In this document: positions 6,880 to 14,349 of the stretch, one piece after another
Numbering within the stretch: the stretch's first letter is position 1
How the letters are laid out: each line of letters begins with the position of its first letter
IMG/VR virus record: IMGVR_UViG_3300044635_000484
Coordinates: 1-21,813 of that record
DNA from: a virus
Strand: one strand, 5' to 3'
Length of the DNA stretch: 21,813 nucleotides
The notes under the pieces: generated by a model
Seen by the model: the letters and a program-made list of their open reading frames with translations, nothing else
Database searches by the model: none
What the model was told of the DNA's origin: nothing
Program-made: the position numbers and the translations under genes

Positions 6880-7083
6880 ATGCCCATCATCTACTTGAGA
6901 CATCCTTTTCACGGCGCCAAAGTGGCGACGCTGGAAATGGAGGCCGAAGCCGACGAACGCAACGGATGGGCGCGGTATACTCCGAGGCAAGACGATGATG
7001 TCGAACCGGCGCTTGCTGTCAATGCTTTGACCGCGCGCCCTCGCCGCCGTAGGGAGGTTGTCCATGTCCACCACAGCGGGTGA
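6880..7083 (+). CDS. Small conserved phage protein before the head-tail adaptor
   Basis: The 67-residue product starts MPIIYLRHPFHGAKVATLEM, continues with an acidic helix (EAEADERNGWARYTP), and ends in a basic tail (ARPRRRREVVHVHHSG). The pattern Y-L-R-H-P-x-H-G-x-K-V-A, then E-M-E-A...D-E-x-N-G-W-x-R-Y, is one I associate with short proteins encoded between capsid and adaptor genes in podovirus-like genomes. There is no SD, only the terminator-like stem just upstream. The end overlaps the next gene by 20 bases. Function is unknown. Confidence 0.68.
   Translation: MPIIYLRHPFHGAKVATLEMEAEADERNGWARYTPRQDDDVEPALAVNALTARPRRRREVVHVHHSG
7051..7057 (+). promoter_or_regulatory. Strong ribosome-binding site deciding the adaptor start
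   Basis: AGGGAGG ends six bases before ATG 7064. A TTG at 7058 abuts this site and is too close to be used, so the adaptor gene is called from 7064. Confidence 0.7.
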
Positions 7084-7777
7084 TCAGATCAATCGCGCCC
7101 TGCGTCTGCTGGGCGTGTTGGCGGAAGGCGAAACGTCTTCTGCAGCCGTCTCGCAAGATTCGCTGATGGCTTTGAACCAGATGATCGACAGTTGGAACAC
7201 TGAGCGGTTGTCTGTCTTTTCGACCCAAGACCAAGTGTTCACTTGGCCTACCAGCACGATCAGCCGCACGTTGGGGCCTACGGGCGACTTTGTGGGCAAC
7301 CGCCCCATTCTGCTGGATGACGCGACGTATTTCCGCGACCCCAGCACCAACGTCAGCTTCGGCATCAAGATCATCAACCAGCAGCAGTACGACGGTATTG
7401 CTGTCAAGACGGTCACGTCAACGTACCCGCAGGTGCTGTGGGTCAACATGACCTATCCCAACATTGAGATGTACATCTACCCGGTGCCCACGCGGCTGCT
7501 GGAGTGGCACTTCATCTCGGTGGAAGAACTTACGCAGCCGGCCACGCTGGCCACCACGCTGGCGTTCCCGCCAGGCTACTTGCGGGCGTTCACGTACAAC
7601 TTGGCGATGGAAATCGCGCCTGAGTTTGGTGTCGAGCCGTCGCAACAAGTGCAGCGCATTGCGATGACGTCCAAGCGCAATCTGAAGCGCATCAACAACC
7701 CGGATGACATCATGAGCCTGCCGTACGCGCTGGTGGCCACTCGCCAGCGGTTCAACGTGTACGCAGGGAACTACTAA
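7064..7777 (+). CDS. Head-tail adaptor / DNA stabilisation protein, P22 gp4-like
   Basis: The 237-residue protein begins STTAGDQINRALRLLGVLAE, continues with a helix containing LMALNQMIDSWNTERLSVFS, and has IYPVPTRLLEWHFISVEELT near residues 140-160. The end holds YLRAFTYNLAMEIAPEFGV and IDN-like helices. This succession is characteristic of the podovirus family related to P22 gp4, which binds below the portal after packaging and starts tail assembly. P22 gp4 is shorter (166 residues); the longer form is common in environmental phages. The following gene is gp10-like, matching P22 order. Family identity is by remembered motif pattern and synteny. Confidence 0.78.
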   Translation: MSTTAGDQINRALRLLGVLAEGETSSAAVSQDSLMALNQMIDSWNTERLSVFSTQDQVFTWPTSTISRTLGPTGDFVGNRPILLDDATYFRDPSTNVSFGIKIINQQQYDGIAVKTVTSTYPQVLWVNMTYPNIEMYIYPVPTRLLEWHFISVEELTQPATLATTLAFPPGYLRAFTYNLAMEIAPEFGVEPSQQVQRIAMTSKRNLKRINNPDDIMSLPYALVATRQRFNVYAGNY

Positions 7778-7780
7778 GCC

Positions 7781-9313
7781 GTGAAAACGCCGATCCTCGG
7801 CTCCAGCTACGTTGCTCGCAGCGTCAATGCTGCGGACAACCGCATGGTCAACTTGTTTCCCGAAATCGTACCGGAAGCAGGCAAGGAGCCGGCGTTTCTT
7901 AGCCGAGCGCCAGGCTTGCGGCTTCTTGCTTCTCTAGGCGGCGGGCCTATTCGTGGGCTCTGGGCGTTTCAGTCTGACGCTACTGCGGCGTTTGTCGTTT
8001 CCGGCAACACGTTGTACAAAATCAACACCAGTTGGGTTGCCACCGCGGTAGGCATTGTCACCGGCTCGGGGCCGGTGTCCATGTCGGACAACGGCACGCA
8101 GTTGTTCATTGCCTGTGGCGGCCCCAGCTTCATTTACAACAACGCCACAGGCGATTTTGCCGAGATCACAGACCCCGACTTTCCTGGCGCGGTGACGGTC
8201 AACTACCTTGACGGGTACTTTGTTTTCAACGAACCTGGCAGCCAGCGCATCTGGATAACAAGCCTGCTAGACGGCACATCAATCGACCCTTTGGATTTTG
8301 CAAGCGCTGAAGGCTCTCCAGACGGCCTAGTGGCAATATTGGTTGACCACCGAGAAGCGTGGCTATTTGGCAACAACAGCGTCGAGGTGTGGTACGACAG
8401 CGGCGCGGCTGACTTTCCGCTGACGCGCATTCAAGGCGCGTTCAACGAAATCGGCTGCTCGGCGCCTTACTCGGTCGCCAAGCTCGACAACGGCATCTTC
8501 TGGTTAGGATCCGATGCGCGTGGGCGAGGTATTGTCTACCGCGCCAACGGCTACACCGGACAGCGCGTCAGCACGCACGCGGTGGAATGGCAGATTCAGC
8601 AGTACGGCAATCTGACGGACGCCATCGGGTATACCTACCAGCAAGACGGTCACAGCTTTTACGTGCTGGTGTTTCCCGACGCGAATACGACTTGGGTGTA
8701 CGACGTAGCCACGCAGGCATGGCATGAACGCGCCGGTTGGAACGGCACCGCATTTACGCGCCACCGTGGCAACTGCCAAATGGCGTTTAACGACGAGATC
8801 GTCATTGGCGACTACGAGAACGGCAACATCTACGCATTCGACCTAGACGTCTACGCCGACAACGGTGACGTTCAACGATGGCTGCGGTCGTGGCGAGCGC
8901 TGCCTACGGGTCAGAACAATCTGAAGCGCACCGCGCACCACACGCTGCAGCTTGACTGTGAATCGGGAGTCGGGCTTAACGGTTTGGACCCCCTCGATCC
9001 GGTTCCGGCTGTAGACGAAACGCTGTCGTTGAACTTTACCGCGCAGCTTTACGAGGTCTACGAAGAGCCTGTTTTCACCCAAGGCGTCAACCCCAAAGTC
9101 ATGCTGCGTTGGTCGGACGACGGTGGGCACACCTGGTCGAACGAGCATTGGTCTGAGATGGGCCGGATTGGTCAGCACGGGCGCCGCGTCTTCTGGCGTC
9201 GTCTGGGCATGACCATGAAGTTGCGCGACCGCGTGTACGAGATCAGTGGCACTGACCCGGTGAAGATTGCCATCACGGGCGCTGAGTTGAACATCAGTGG
9301 CACGGCGGCATGA
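7781..9313 (+). CDS. Packaged DNA stabilisation protein, P22 gp10-like
   Basis: The 510-residue protein begins with GTG at 7781, three bases after the adaptor's stop. It opens with LGSSYVARSVNAADNRMVNL and FPEIVPEAGKEPAFLSRAPG, the hallmark start of the phage stabilisation family (the P22 gp10 'hub' family). The middle consists of repeating beta blades, including VSMSDNGTQLFIACGG, VWYDSGAADFPLTRI and GIFWLGSDARGRGIVYRANG. The C-terminal third contains RWSDDGGHTWSNEHW and MGRIGQHGRRVFWRRLGM, also usual for the family. P22 gp10 is 472 residues. It forms the ring beneath gp4 that closes the head and carries the tailspikes and needle. The stop overlaps the next start as ATGA. Confidence 0.87.
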   Translation: MKTPILGSSYVARSVNAADNRMVNLFPEIVPEAGKEPAFLSRAPGLRLLASLGGGPIRGLWAFQSDATAAFVVSGNTLYKINTSWVATAVGIVTGSGPVSMSDNGTQLFIACGGPSFIYNNATGDFAEITDPDFPGAVTVNYLDGYFVFNEPGSQRIWITSLLDGTSIDPLDFASAEGSPDGLVAILVDHREAWLFGNNSVEVWYDSGAADFPLTRIQGAFNEIGCSAPYSVAKLDNGIFWLGSDARGRGIVYRANGYTGQRVSTHAVEWQIQQYGNLTDAIGYTYQQDGHSFYVLVFPDANTTWVYDVATQAWHERAGWNGTAFTRHRGNCQMAFNDEIVIGDYENGNIYAFDLDVYADNGDVQRWLRSWRALPTGQNNLKRTAHHTLQLDCESGVGLNGLDPLDPVPAVDETLSLNFTAQLYEVYEEPVFTQGVNPKVMLRWSDDGGHTWSNEHWSEMGRIGQHGRRVFWRRLGMTMKLRDRVYEISGTDPVKIAITGAELNISGTAA

Positions 9314-9990
9314 GCAGTCCGCCCAACATAACGACGATCACGCCCCCGCGCGTGCCGTTGGTCGATCCGCGCACGGGGATGATTTCGCGGGAGTGGTATC
9401 GGTTCTTTCTGAATCTCTTCACGCTAACCAGTGACAACGCCAACGCTGGGACAATCGAAGACCTAGAAAAAGCACCGCCTGTTACGGATTACGGATCGAC
9501 GGTTGCGGCGCTGCAGAATCAACTGGAGACGGCGCCGTACGCAGTCGACTATGGTTCTGTTTTGGCGAGCGTGCAGACCGAAGTCGAGACGGCGCCTTTG
9601 GCAATCGACTACGGGTCGGCTATCGCCACGTTGCAAAACGAACTGGAAACTGAGCCGCCTACATCCAACTTCGAGGCTTCCTTACAGCAGTTGCGATCCG
9701 ATCTTGAGATCGGCACTCAGCCGCCAGTAATTCCAACCACGCCTCAAAACTACGGGACGCTGCCAACAGCTATCACTGTAACGGCGTCTCCCTTCACCTA
9801 CATCAATCAGACTGGTGGTGATGTTGACGTGATCGTTAGCGGAGGTGGAATCTCGCTGTTAGAGTTTTCTAGAAACGGGGCCACGTTTTACAGCACGGGT
9901 AGTTTCTACGGGATGTTCTCCCTTTCACCGTATGATCGCTTGCGAGCGACGTACGTGTCTGCGCCAACCATGACCCTTGTTCCGAGGTAA
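9310..9990 (+). CDS. Tandem-repeat tail protein, possible tail-needle analogue
   Basis: The 226-residue protein begins at the ATG of an ATGA overlap with the gp10-like gene. Residues 10-40 hold PPRVPLVDPRTGMISREWYR and FFLNLFTL, a common podovirus structural opening. Residues 55-134 are four 20-residue repeats of the form A-P-x-x-x-D-Y-G-S-x-x-A-x-L-Q-x-x-L-E-T, helical with regular breaks. The C-terminal 80 residues form a beta domain (SPFTYINQTGGDVDVIVSGG to YVSAPTMTLVPR) seen at the ends of other phage tail proteins. In P22 the gene after gp10 is gp26, the trimeric needle of similar size (233 residues). The needle role is inferred from position, length and helix-plus-tip layout. Confidence 0.72.
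   Translation: MSSPPNITTITPPRVPLVDPRTGMISREWYRFFLNLFTLTSDNANAGTIEDLEKAPPVTDYGSTVAALQNQLETAPYAVDYGSVLASVQTEVETAPLAIDYGSAIATLQNELETEPPTSNFEASLQQLRSDLEIGTQPPVIPTTPQNYGTLPTAITVTASPFTYINQTGGDVDVIVSGGGISLLEFSRNGATFYSTGSFYGMFSLSPYDRLRATYVSAPTMTLVPR
9472..9711 (+). repeat. Four 60-base tandem coding repeats
   Basis: Four consecutive 60-base units encode residues 55-74, 75-94, 95-114 and 115-134 of the tail protein. The first three share D-Y-G-S and end L/V-E-T; the fourth is diverged (N-F-E-A-S, ending L-E-I). The DNA copies differ at many third positions, so the repeat is old and kept at protein level. Confidence 0.75.
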
Positions 9991-9993
9991 TCT

Positions 9994-11883
9994 ATGCCCA
10001 CGACCTTGTCCCCCGCGCCGAAGCTGCAGTTCTTCGACAGCAACGGCAACCCTCTTGCTGGCGGGTTGTTGTACTCGTACGCTGCCGGCACGACCACGCC
10101 GCTGGCCACGTACACGGATTCCACGGGCGCCACCACCAACGCCAACCCTGTCGTCTTGGATTCGCGTGGCGAAGCAAACGTGTGGCTGGGCTCCGCGTCG
10201 TACAAACTGGCGCTGTACACCAGCACCGGCGTGTTGATCTGGACCGTGGACAACATCGACGGCGTCTCCGCGCTGACCACGCTGGCCGGCTCTGGCGGCT
10301 CTAGTCTGGTCGGGTTCATCCAGTCGGGCACCGGCGCGACGGCCACCACCGTCCAGGCTCGCCTGCGGCAAACGCTGTCGGTCAAAGACTTTGGTGCGAC
10401 AGGTGACGGCACGACCGACGACACAACGGCCATTCAGAACGCATTGAACGCGGCCACCGGGCGCGGCGTGTACTTCCCTGCTGGCACCTACCGCATATCG
10501 ACCACATTGGTTGTGAAAACCAAGACGACGTTAGTCGGCGACGGCATCGGCAAATCTATCATCAAACTGACGGCGGGTTTTGGCGCGAGTGTGACGGGCA
10601 TCCGCAACGACATCATCACCGGAACCGCAAACGTCTATTACGACACCGATCTTGAGTTTTACGGGCTGACGTTCGATGGCAACAACAACGCAACCCGTAC
10701 AGCGGAATTGGTTGCGATATTGAAGGTGCAGAACGTCATTTTCTCCAACTGCAGCTTCCAGAACCACACCAACATTGCGCTTGCAATGACGGCAAACCGT
10801 AACATGACGGTGACGGAATGTTACTTCACCAACAACGGTCGCCCGCGCCCGTCCACCATCAGTGCGCCAGCGTTGTGGATTGCCACATCGGTGCAAGGGA
10901 CACCGTTTGATGTCCGCGTAGAAAACAACTACTTCTACGCCAACAACTGGTCGGCGGCGTACTTCATGCCGACGCGTGGTTCGTTCAGCAACAACAACTG
11001 CGTCAACAACGGCGAATCCACGCTGTTCTGCAACGACACTGGCGCGTACCTTCGCATCGAAAACAACAACATTTCGGGCGCTGTGCGGTCAAACATTTCC
11101 GCGTCTGGAATCGAGTGCGGTTCTCCGTACACCATCATTGCTGGCAACACCATCGATTCATGCGCTGCAGAAGGTATTGCGCTGACCGACGTTCAAAACG
11201 TCACCATCGCTGACAACCTCATATTCAACAACGGTCAAGAACCTGCATATTACCCATTTGCAAACGGCATCACCATCATTGGTACTGTCGCAGCGCCGAA
11301 TCAGCCGGATCACATCCAGATTCACGGCAACCGGATTGGCGACCGCCAAGGCACGAAGACTCAGTACGCTGCTGTCGGATTCGGCGGGACTGGCGCAGCA
11401 TGCACCAACGTCGCCATCTACAACAACGACTTCACCGAGCAGAAGACGGCGACGTACTACAACCTGACGGCGGCGCGATTCGGTACGGGCTGCTACACGT
11501 TGAACAACTACGACAGCAGCGGTACTCTGCTGCCGCCGTTCAAGTACGTTCAGTTCACGTTGAACGCTGGCGCTGGCGCGCAAGCGATTACGGGGGTCGG
11601 ATTTCGTCCGCGCGGCATTCGCATTACTGCGGCGTTGGCTTCAACGACTCAAGCGTACACTAGCATAGGCGTCCACGATGGTGCGGCAGGTACTGCCATT
11701 TTCAGTTCCGTGGACGGTTCAGGCCGACGCGGCGGCAATGACACTGGCATCATCAACATCAAAGACAGCGGCGGCGTACAAGTGGCGCGAGCGCAGATGC
11801 AGTCCTACGACATTGATGGCTTCACCGTAAACGTCACCACAGGCAACTCGTCCGTGGTGTGCAATGTCGAGTGCTTCCCTTAA
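9994..11883 (+). CDS. Tailspike with pectate-lyase-like beta-helix
   Basis: The 629-residue protein has a modular spike layout. Residues 1-90 are a head/tail-binding domain (APKLQFFDSNGNPLAGG, then PVVLDSRGEANVWLG and IWTVDNIDG), and a neck follows with FIQSGTGA. Residues 127-155 start the right-handed beta-helix with SVKDFGATGDGTTDDTTAIQ, the signature of the pectate_lyase_3 family. The helix, rich in Asn ladders and N-N-x-F/I turns, runs to about residue 505. Residues 515-629 form a separate beta domain (FTLNAGAGAQAITGVGFRPR). It probably binds and possibly cleaves host polysaccharide. Catalytic acids cannot be assigned by eye. The gene starts three bases after the needle candidate. Confidence 0.86.
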   Translation: MPTTLSPAPKLQFFDSNGNPLAGGLLYSYAAGTTTPLATYTDSTGATTNANPVVLDSRGEANVWLGSASYKLALYTSTGVLIWTVDNIDGVSALTTLAGSGGSSLVGFIQSGTGATATTVQARLRQTLSVKDFGATGDGTTDDTTAIQNALNAATGRGVYFPAGTYRISTTLVVKTKTTLVGDGIGKSIIKLTAGFGASVTGIRNDIITGTANVYYDTDLEFYGLTFDGNNNATRTAELVAILKVQNVIFSNCSFQNHTNIALAMTANRNMTVTECYFTNNGRPRPSTISAPALWIATSVQGTPFDVRVENNYFYANNWSAAYFMPTRGSFSNNNCVNNGESTLFCNDTGAYLRIENNNISGAVRSNISASGIECGSPYTIIAGNTIDSCAAEGIALTDVQNVTIADNLIFNNGQEPAYYPFANGITIIGTVAAPNQPDHIQIHGNRIGDRQGTKTQYAAVGFGGTGAACTNVAIYNNDFTEQKTATYYNLTAARFGTGCYTLNNYDSSGTLLPPFKYVQFTLNAGAGAQAITGVGFRPRGIRITAALASTTQAYTSIGVHDGAAGTAIFSSVDGSGRRGGNDTGIINIKDSGGVQVARAQMQSYDIDGFTVNVTTGNSSVVCNVECFP

Positions 11884-11892
11884 GGAGTCAAC

Positions 11893-12231
11893 ATGACCGT
11901 CACCGTCAAAGTTCTTGTCTTTCCCAAGAACGCCGAAAACATCCAGTTCACGCAGTACACCGCCACAGGTGTGACGGCGATCATCGACAAGTTCACCGCA
12001 ACAAATTACGGCGCGTCGGCGGCGACGATCAGCGTCAACTTGGTCACGGTGTCGGACTCTGCCGCCAATGCAAACTTGATCGTCAAGACGAAGTCGTTGC
12101 AGGCCGGCGAGACGTACACGTTCCCCGAGATCGTCGGCCAAGTGCTTGCGCCTGGCGGGTTCATCTCTACAATCGCCAGCGCGGCAAACACCATCAACAT
12201 CCGCGCTTCCGGGCGCGAGGTGACATCGTAA
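11893..12231 (+). CDS. Small beta-rich virion protein after the tailspike
   Basis: The 112-residue protein is preceded by TAAGGAG, in which the tailspike stop codon overlaps the ribosome-binding site. It reads as one beta domain: VKVLVFPKNAENIQFTQYTA, then ATISVNLVTVSDSAANANLI, LQAGETYTFPEIVGQVLAPG and a final INIRASGREVTS. The pattern L-x-x-G-E-T-Y-T-x-P-E-x-V-G-Q-V-L...G-G-F-I-S-T is conserved in small proteins of other podovirus-like genomes, to my recollection. Its gene sits where P22 carries gp14, but no similarity is claimed. Function is unknown. Confidence 0.76.
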   Translation: MTVTVKVLVFPKNAENIQFTQYTATGVTAIIDKFTATNYGASAATISVNLVTVSDSAANANLIVKTKSLQAGETYTFPEIVGQVLAPGGFISTIASAANTINIRASGREVTS

Positions 12232-12241
12232 GGATCACGCC

Positions 12242-12937
12242 ATGTTTCAATTTCTGATCCCTGCCGCCGCGACGTTGATCGGCGCCAAAATGTCGGGCGA
12301 CGCTGCCAAGTCAGCCGCGCGGACGTCTGCGGAATCTGCAGACAAGGCCACTGCGCTGCAGCAGCAGATGTACGAGGAGAACATCGCTCGTCAGCAGCCG
12401 TTCCTGCAGACCGGCACCGAGTTCTTCAACCGTCTGGCGGCGGTGCAGCGTGGCGGCCCCGAGGCGCAGAACTTTTTGCAGATGGATCCCGGCTACCAGT
12501 TCCGTCTGAGCGAGGGTCTGAAGGCGCTGGACCGCCAGGCCGCGGCGCGTGGTGGACTGATCTCAGGTGGTGCGTTGAAGGCCGCGCAGCGGTACGGCCA
12601 AGACCTCGGATCGCAGGAGTTCGGCGCAGCGTACAACCGTCTGGCCGGCCTGGCTGACGTCGGCCCCCGCGCCGCAGGCGTGATGAGCGGTCTGGGCCAG
12701 ACCTACGCCACCAACGTCGGCAACATGATGTTGGGTCAAGGCAACACGGCGGCCAACGCCGCGCTGGCGCGTGGGTCAGCCTACGCGGGCGGCCTGAACC
12801 AGTTGGGCTATCTGGCCGGTCGGTACTACGGCCAGCCGCAGACGCCGAACTACGCGCCGGTTGAGTCACGCGACATCTACCCGAGCGGTGGCGGTGGTGG
12901 CAGCGGGTATTACCCTGACTTTACAGGCCCGCGTTAA
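12242..12937 (+). CDS. Ejection/internal virion protein, gp7-like position
   Basis: The 231-residue protein has a hydrophobic start (FQFLIPAAATLIGAKM), then an Ala/Ser/Gln-rich amphipathic helix (residues 20-50). The conserved stretch RLSEGLKALDRQAAARGGLI with S-G-G-A-L-K-A-A-Q-R-Y-G-Q lies near residues 88-120. The tail is Gly-rich (SGGGGGSGYYPDFTGPR). This 'sample-like' pattern is typical of phage DNA-transfer or internal virion proteins encoded before two larger ejection genes. In P22 the corresponding position is gp7. It would be packaged in the head or tail lumen and help form the DNA channel across the cell envelope. The role is by synteny and family look. Confidence 0.75.
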   Translation: MFQFLIPAAATLIGAKMSGDAAKSAARTSAESADKATALQQQMYEENIARQQPFLQTGTEFFNRLAAVQRGGPEAQNFLQMDPGYQFRLSEGLKALDRQAAARGGLISGGALKAAQRYGQDLGSQEFGAAYNRLAGLADVGPRAAGVMSGLGQTYATNVGNMMLGQGNTAANAALARGSAYAGGLNQLGYLAGRYYGQPQTPNYAPVESRDIYPSGGGGGSGYYPDFTGPR

Positions 12938-12946
12938 GGAGCCAAC

Positions 12947-14347
12947 ATGGCAGTCAACTTCGGACTTCTCCAGCCGGCGCAGCCGGCGTCGGCGTTCTTC
13001 CAAGGCCAGCAGGACGTGCAGCGCGAGGTCGAGCAGAACATGCTGCGCCAGTCGCAGATGGAGAACATGGCCGCGCAGCGTGCCGAGCGTCTGGCCATGA
13101 TGCAGGACCGGCAGGCGCTGACCCAAGAGCGCACGGCCAAGGCTGCGCAGGCCGCCGAGAGGCAAGAGTTCTTGGCGGGGCTCAGCGCCAAGATGGCCGA
13201 GGGTGGCTACAAACTCGACCGCCCCACGCTCGGCCAAGTGCTGCAGTTCGGCATGCAGACCGGCGAAGACTCGCTGATCAAACTGGCCACCGAGGGCATG
13301 CGGGCGCTGGACGAAGAGGCCCGTGAAGCTGCTGAGATGAGCCGCATCCGTGGCCCTGCGCCGTCCATGATGCGCCAGCCCGCCGCCGCGTTGCCCGCAG
13401 CGCCTGCCGCACCCACCAACATGCTGGCCGGCACGCCGTTCGACATCGGCGTAGCTACGCCTGCGCCGGCTAACGCTCTGGCCGTGCGCCCCGCTGCTGA
13501 GCCTATGGTTGGCGGCTTGACACGCGCTGAAATCAACGAGATGGCCGGCAGCGACGTCAAGGCCGTGCGCGAGCGCGGCGAACGGCTGTTGAAGTTGTTG
13601 CCGAAGGATCAGTTACCAAAACTATCTGACCGACTTGTGCCGGTCGGCAAGTTGGTGTTTGACCGCGAGACGCGGCAGTTCATCACGCCCCCTGCAGCGG
13701 CTATTGCGGCTACGCAAGAGCGTGGGGCAGCAGCGCCTGCCAAGGAGCCCGCCGCCAAGCCGCTCACCGCTGCGCAAGAGGCGGCGCGGCGCGACAAACT
13801 GGGCAAGGAGTTCAAGTCGGCTTCATCTGCACTGCAAACCACACAGGACGTGCTGGACTCGATTGCTGCAGTTAAAAGTGCGCCCGGGTTGTCAAGAGCA
13901 ACGGGTTACTCGGGCACCATGTTGCCCTCGTTCCCTGAAGGTGAGGCGGCACAAGCAGAAACTCGACTGGCTAACCTGAAAGGCAAGATCACTGCACTTG
14001 GTAAAGCGCAAGCTGCGGCAACAGGCGCGATTGGATCTATCGCCAATCAAGAATGGAAGATTCTTGCAGACCAAATTGCAGCTATTGAGCCCGTTAAAGG
14101 TACTGGGCCTTTACTGGAGCAAATTGATCTTGTCGAGGCGCAGGCATTGGGCGCGATGGAACGAATGCGCGATGAGTATTCACGCCAGTTCGGTGAAGAC
14201 TTTGAACGGTTCCCACAGTTCAAAGATCTACCGCCGCCAAAGTCAACGCAGCCCAAGGGGCGCAAGTCCGGTGGGGCTGTGACGCCTGCCGGGGCAGCGC
14301 CAGCCGCAAGGCCAAACATCGATACTTTGCTTGACAAGTACAAGTAA
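12947..14347 (+). CDS. Coiled-coil ejection protein, gp20-like position
   Basis: The 466-residue protein starts after TAAGGAG (stop and SD shared). Residues 18-85 form a charged, Gln-rich coiled coil (QDVQREVEQNMLRQSQMENM onward). Residues 115-180 are Pro/Ala-rich and disordered-looking. Residues 275-430 are helical with ATGYSGTMLPSFPEGEAAQA and ILADQIAAIEPVKGTGPLLE. The end is Pro/Gly/Ala-rich. Non-enzymatic helical proteins of this size in the second ejection position are expected for P22-like phages. The last third (about 13855-14347) is visibly less GC-rich than the first, suggesting a recombination patch. No motif proves the function. Confidence 0.7.
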   Translation: MAVNFGLLQPAQPASAFFQGQQDVQREVEQNMLRQSQMENMAAQRAERLAMMQDRQALTQERTAKAAQAAERQEFLAGLSAKMAEGGYKLDRPTLGQVLQFGMQTGEDSLIKLATEGMRALDEEAREAAEMSRIRGPAPSMMRQPAAALPAAPAAPTNMLAGTPFDIGVATPAPANALAVRPAAEPMVGGLTRAEINEMAGSDVKAVRERGERLLKLLPKDQLPKLSDRLVPVGKLVFDRETRQFITPPAAAIAATQERGAAAPAKEPAAKPLTAAQEAARRDKLGKEFKSASSALQTTQDVLDSIAAVKSAPGLSRATGYSGTMLPSFPEGEAAQAETRLANLKGKITALGKAQAAATGAIGSIANQEWKILADQIAAIEPVKGTGPLLEQIDLVEAQALGAMERMRDEYSRQFGEDFERFPQFKDLPPPKSTQPKGRKSGGAVTPAGAAPAARPNIDTLLDKYK

Positions 14348-14349
14348 CT

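Noticed and set aside
7058-7063. TTG as the start of the gp4-like gene
   Set aside because: It directly abuts the AGGGAGG site, leaving no spacer, whereas ATG 7064 has correct spacing.
12426-12869. Antisense ORF over the gp7-like gene
   Set aside because: Its Arg/Pro/Ser-rich low-complexity product indicates a shadow frame.
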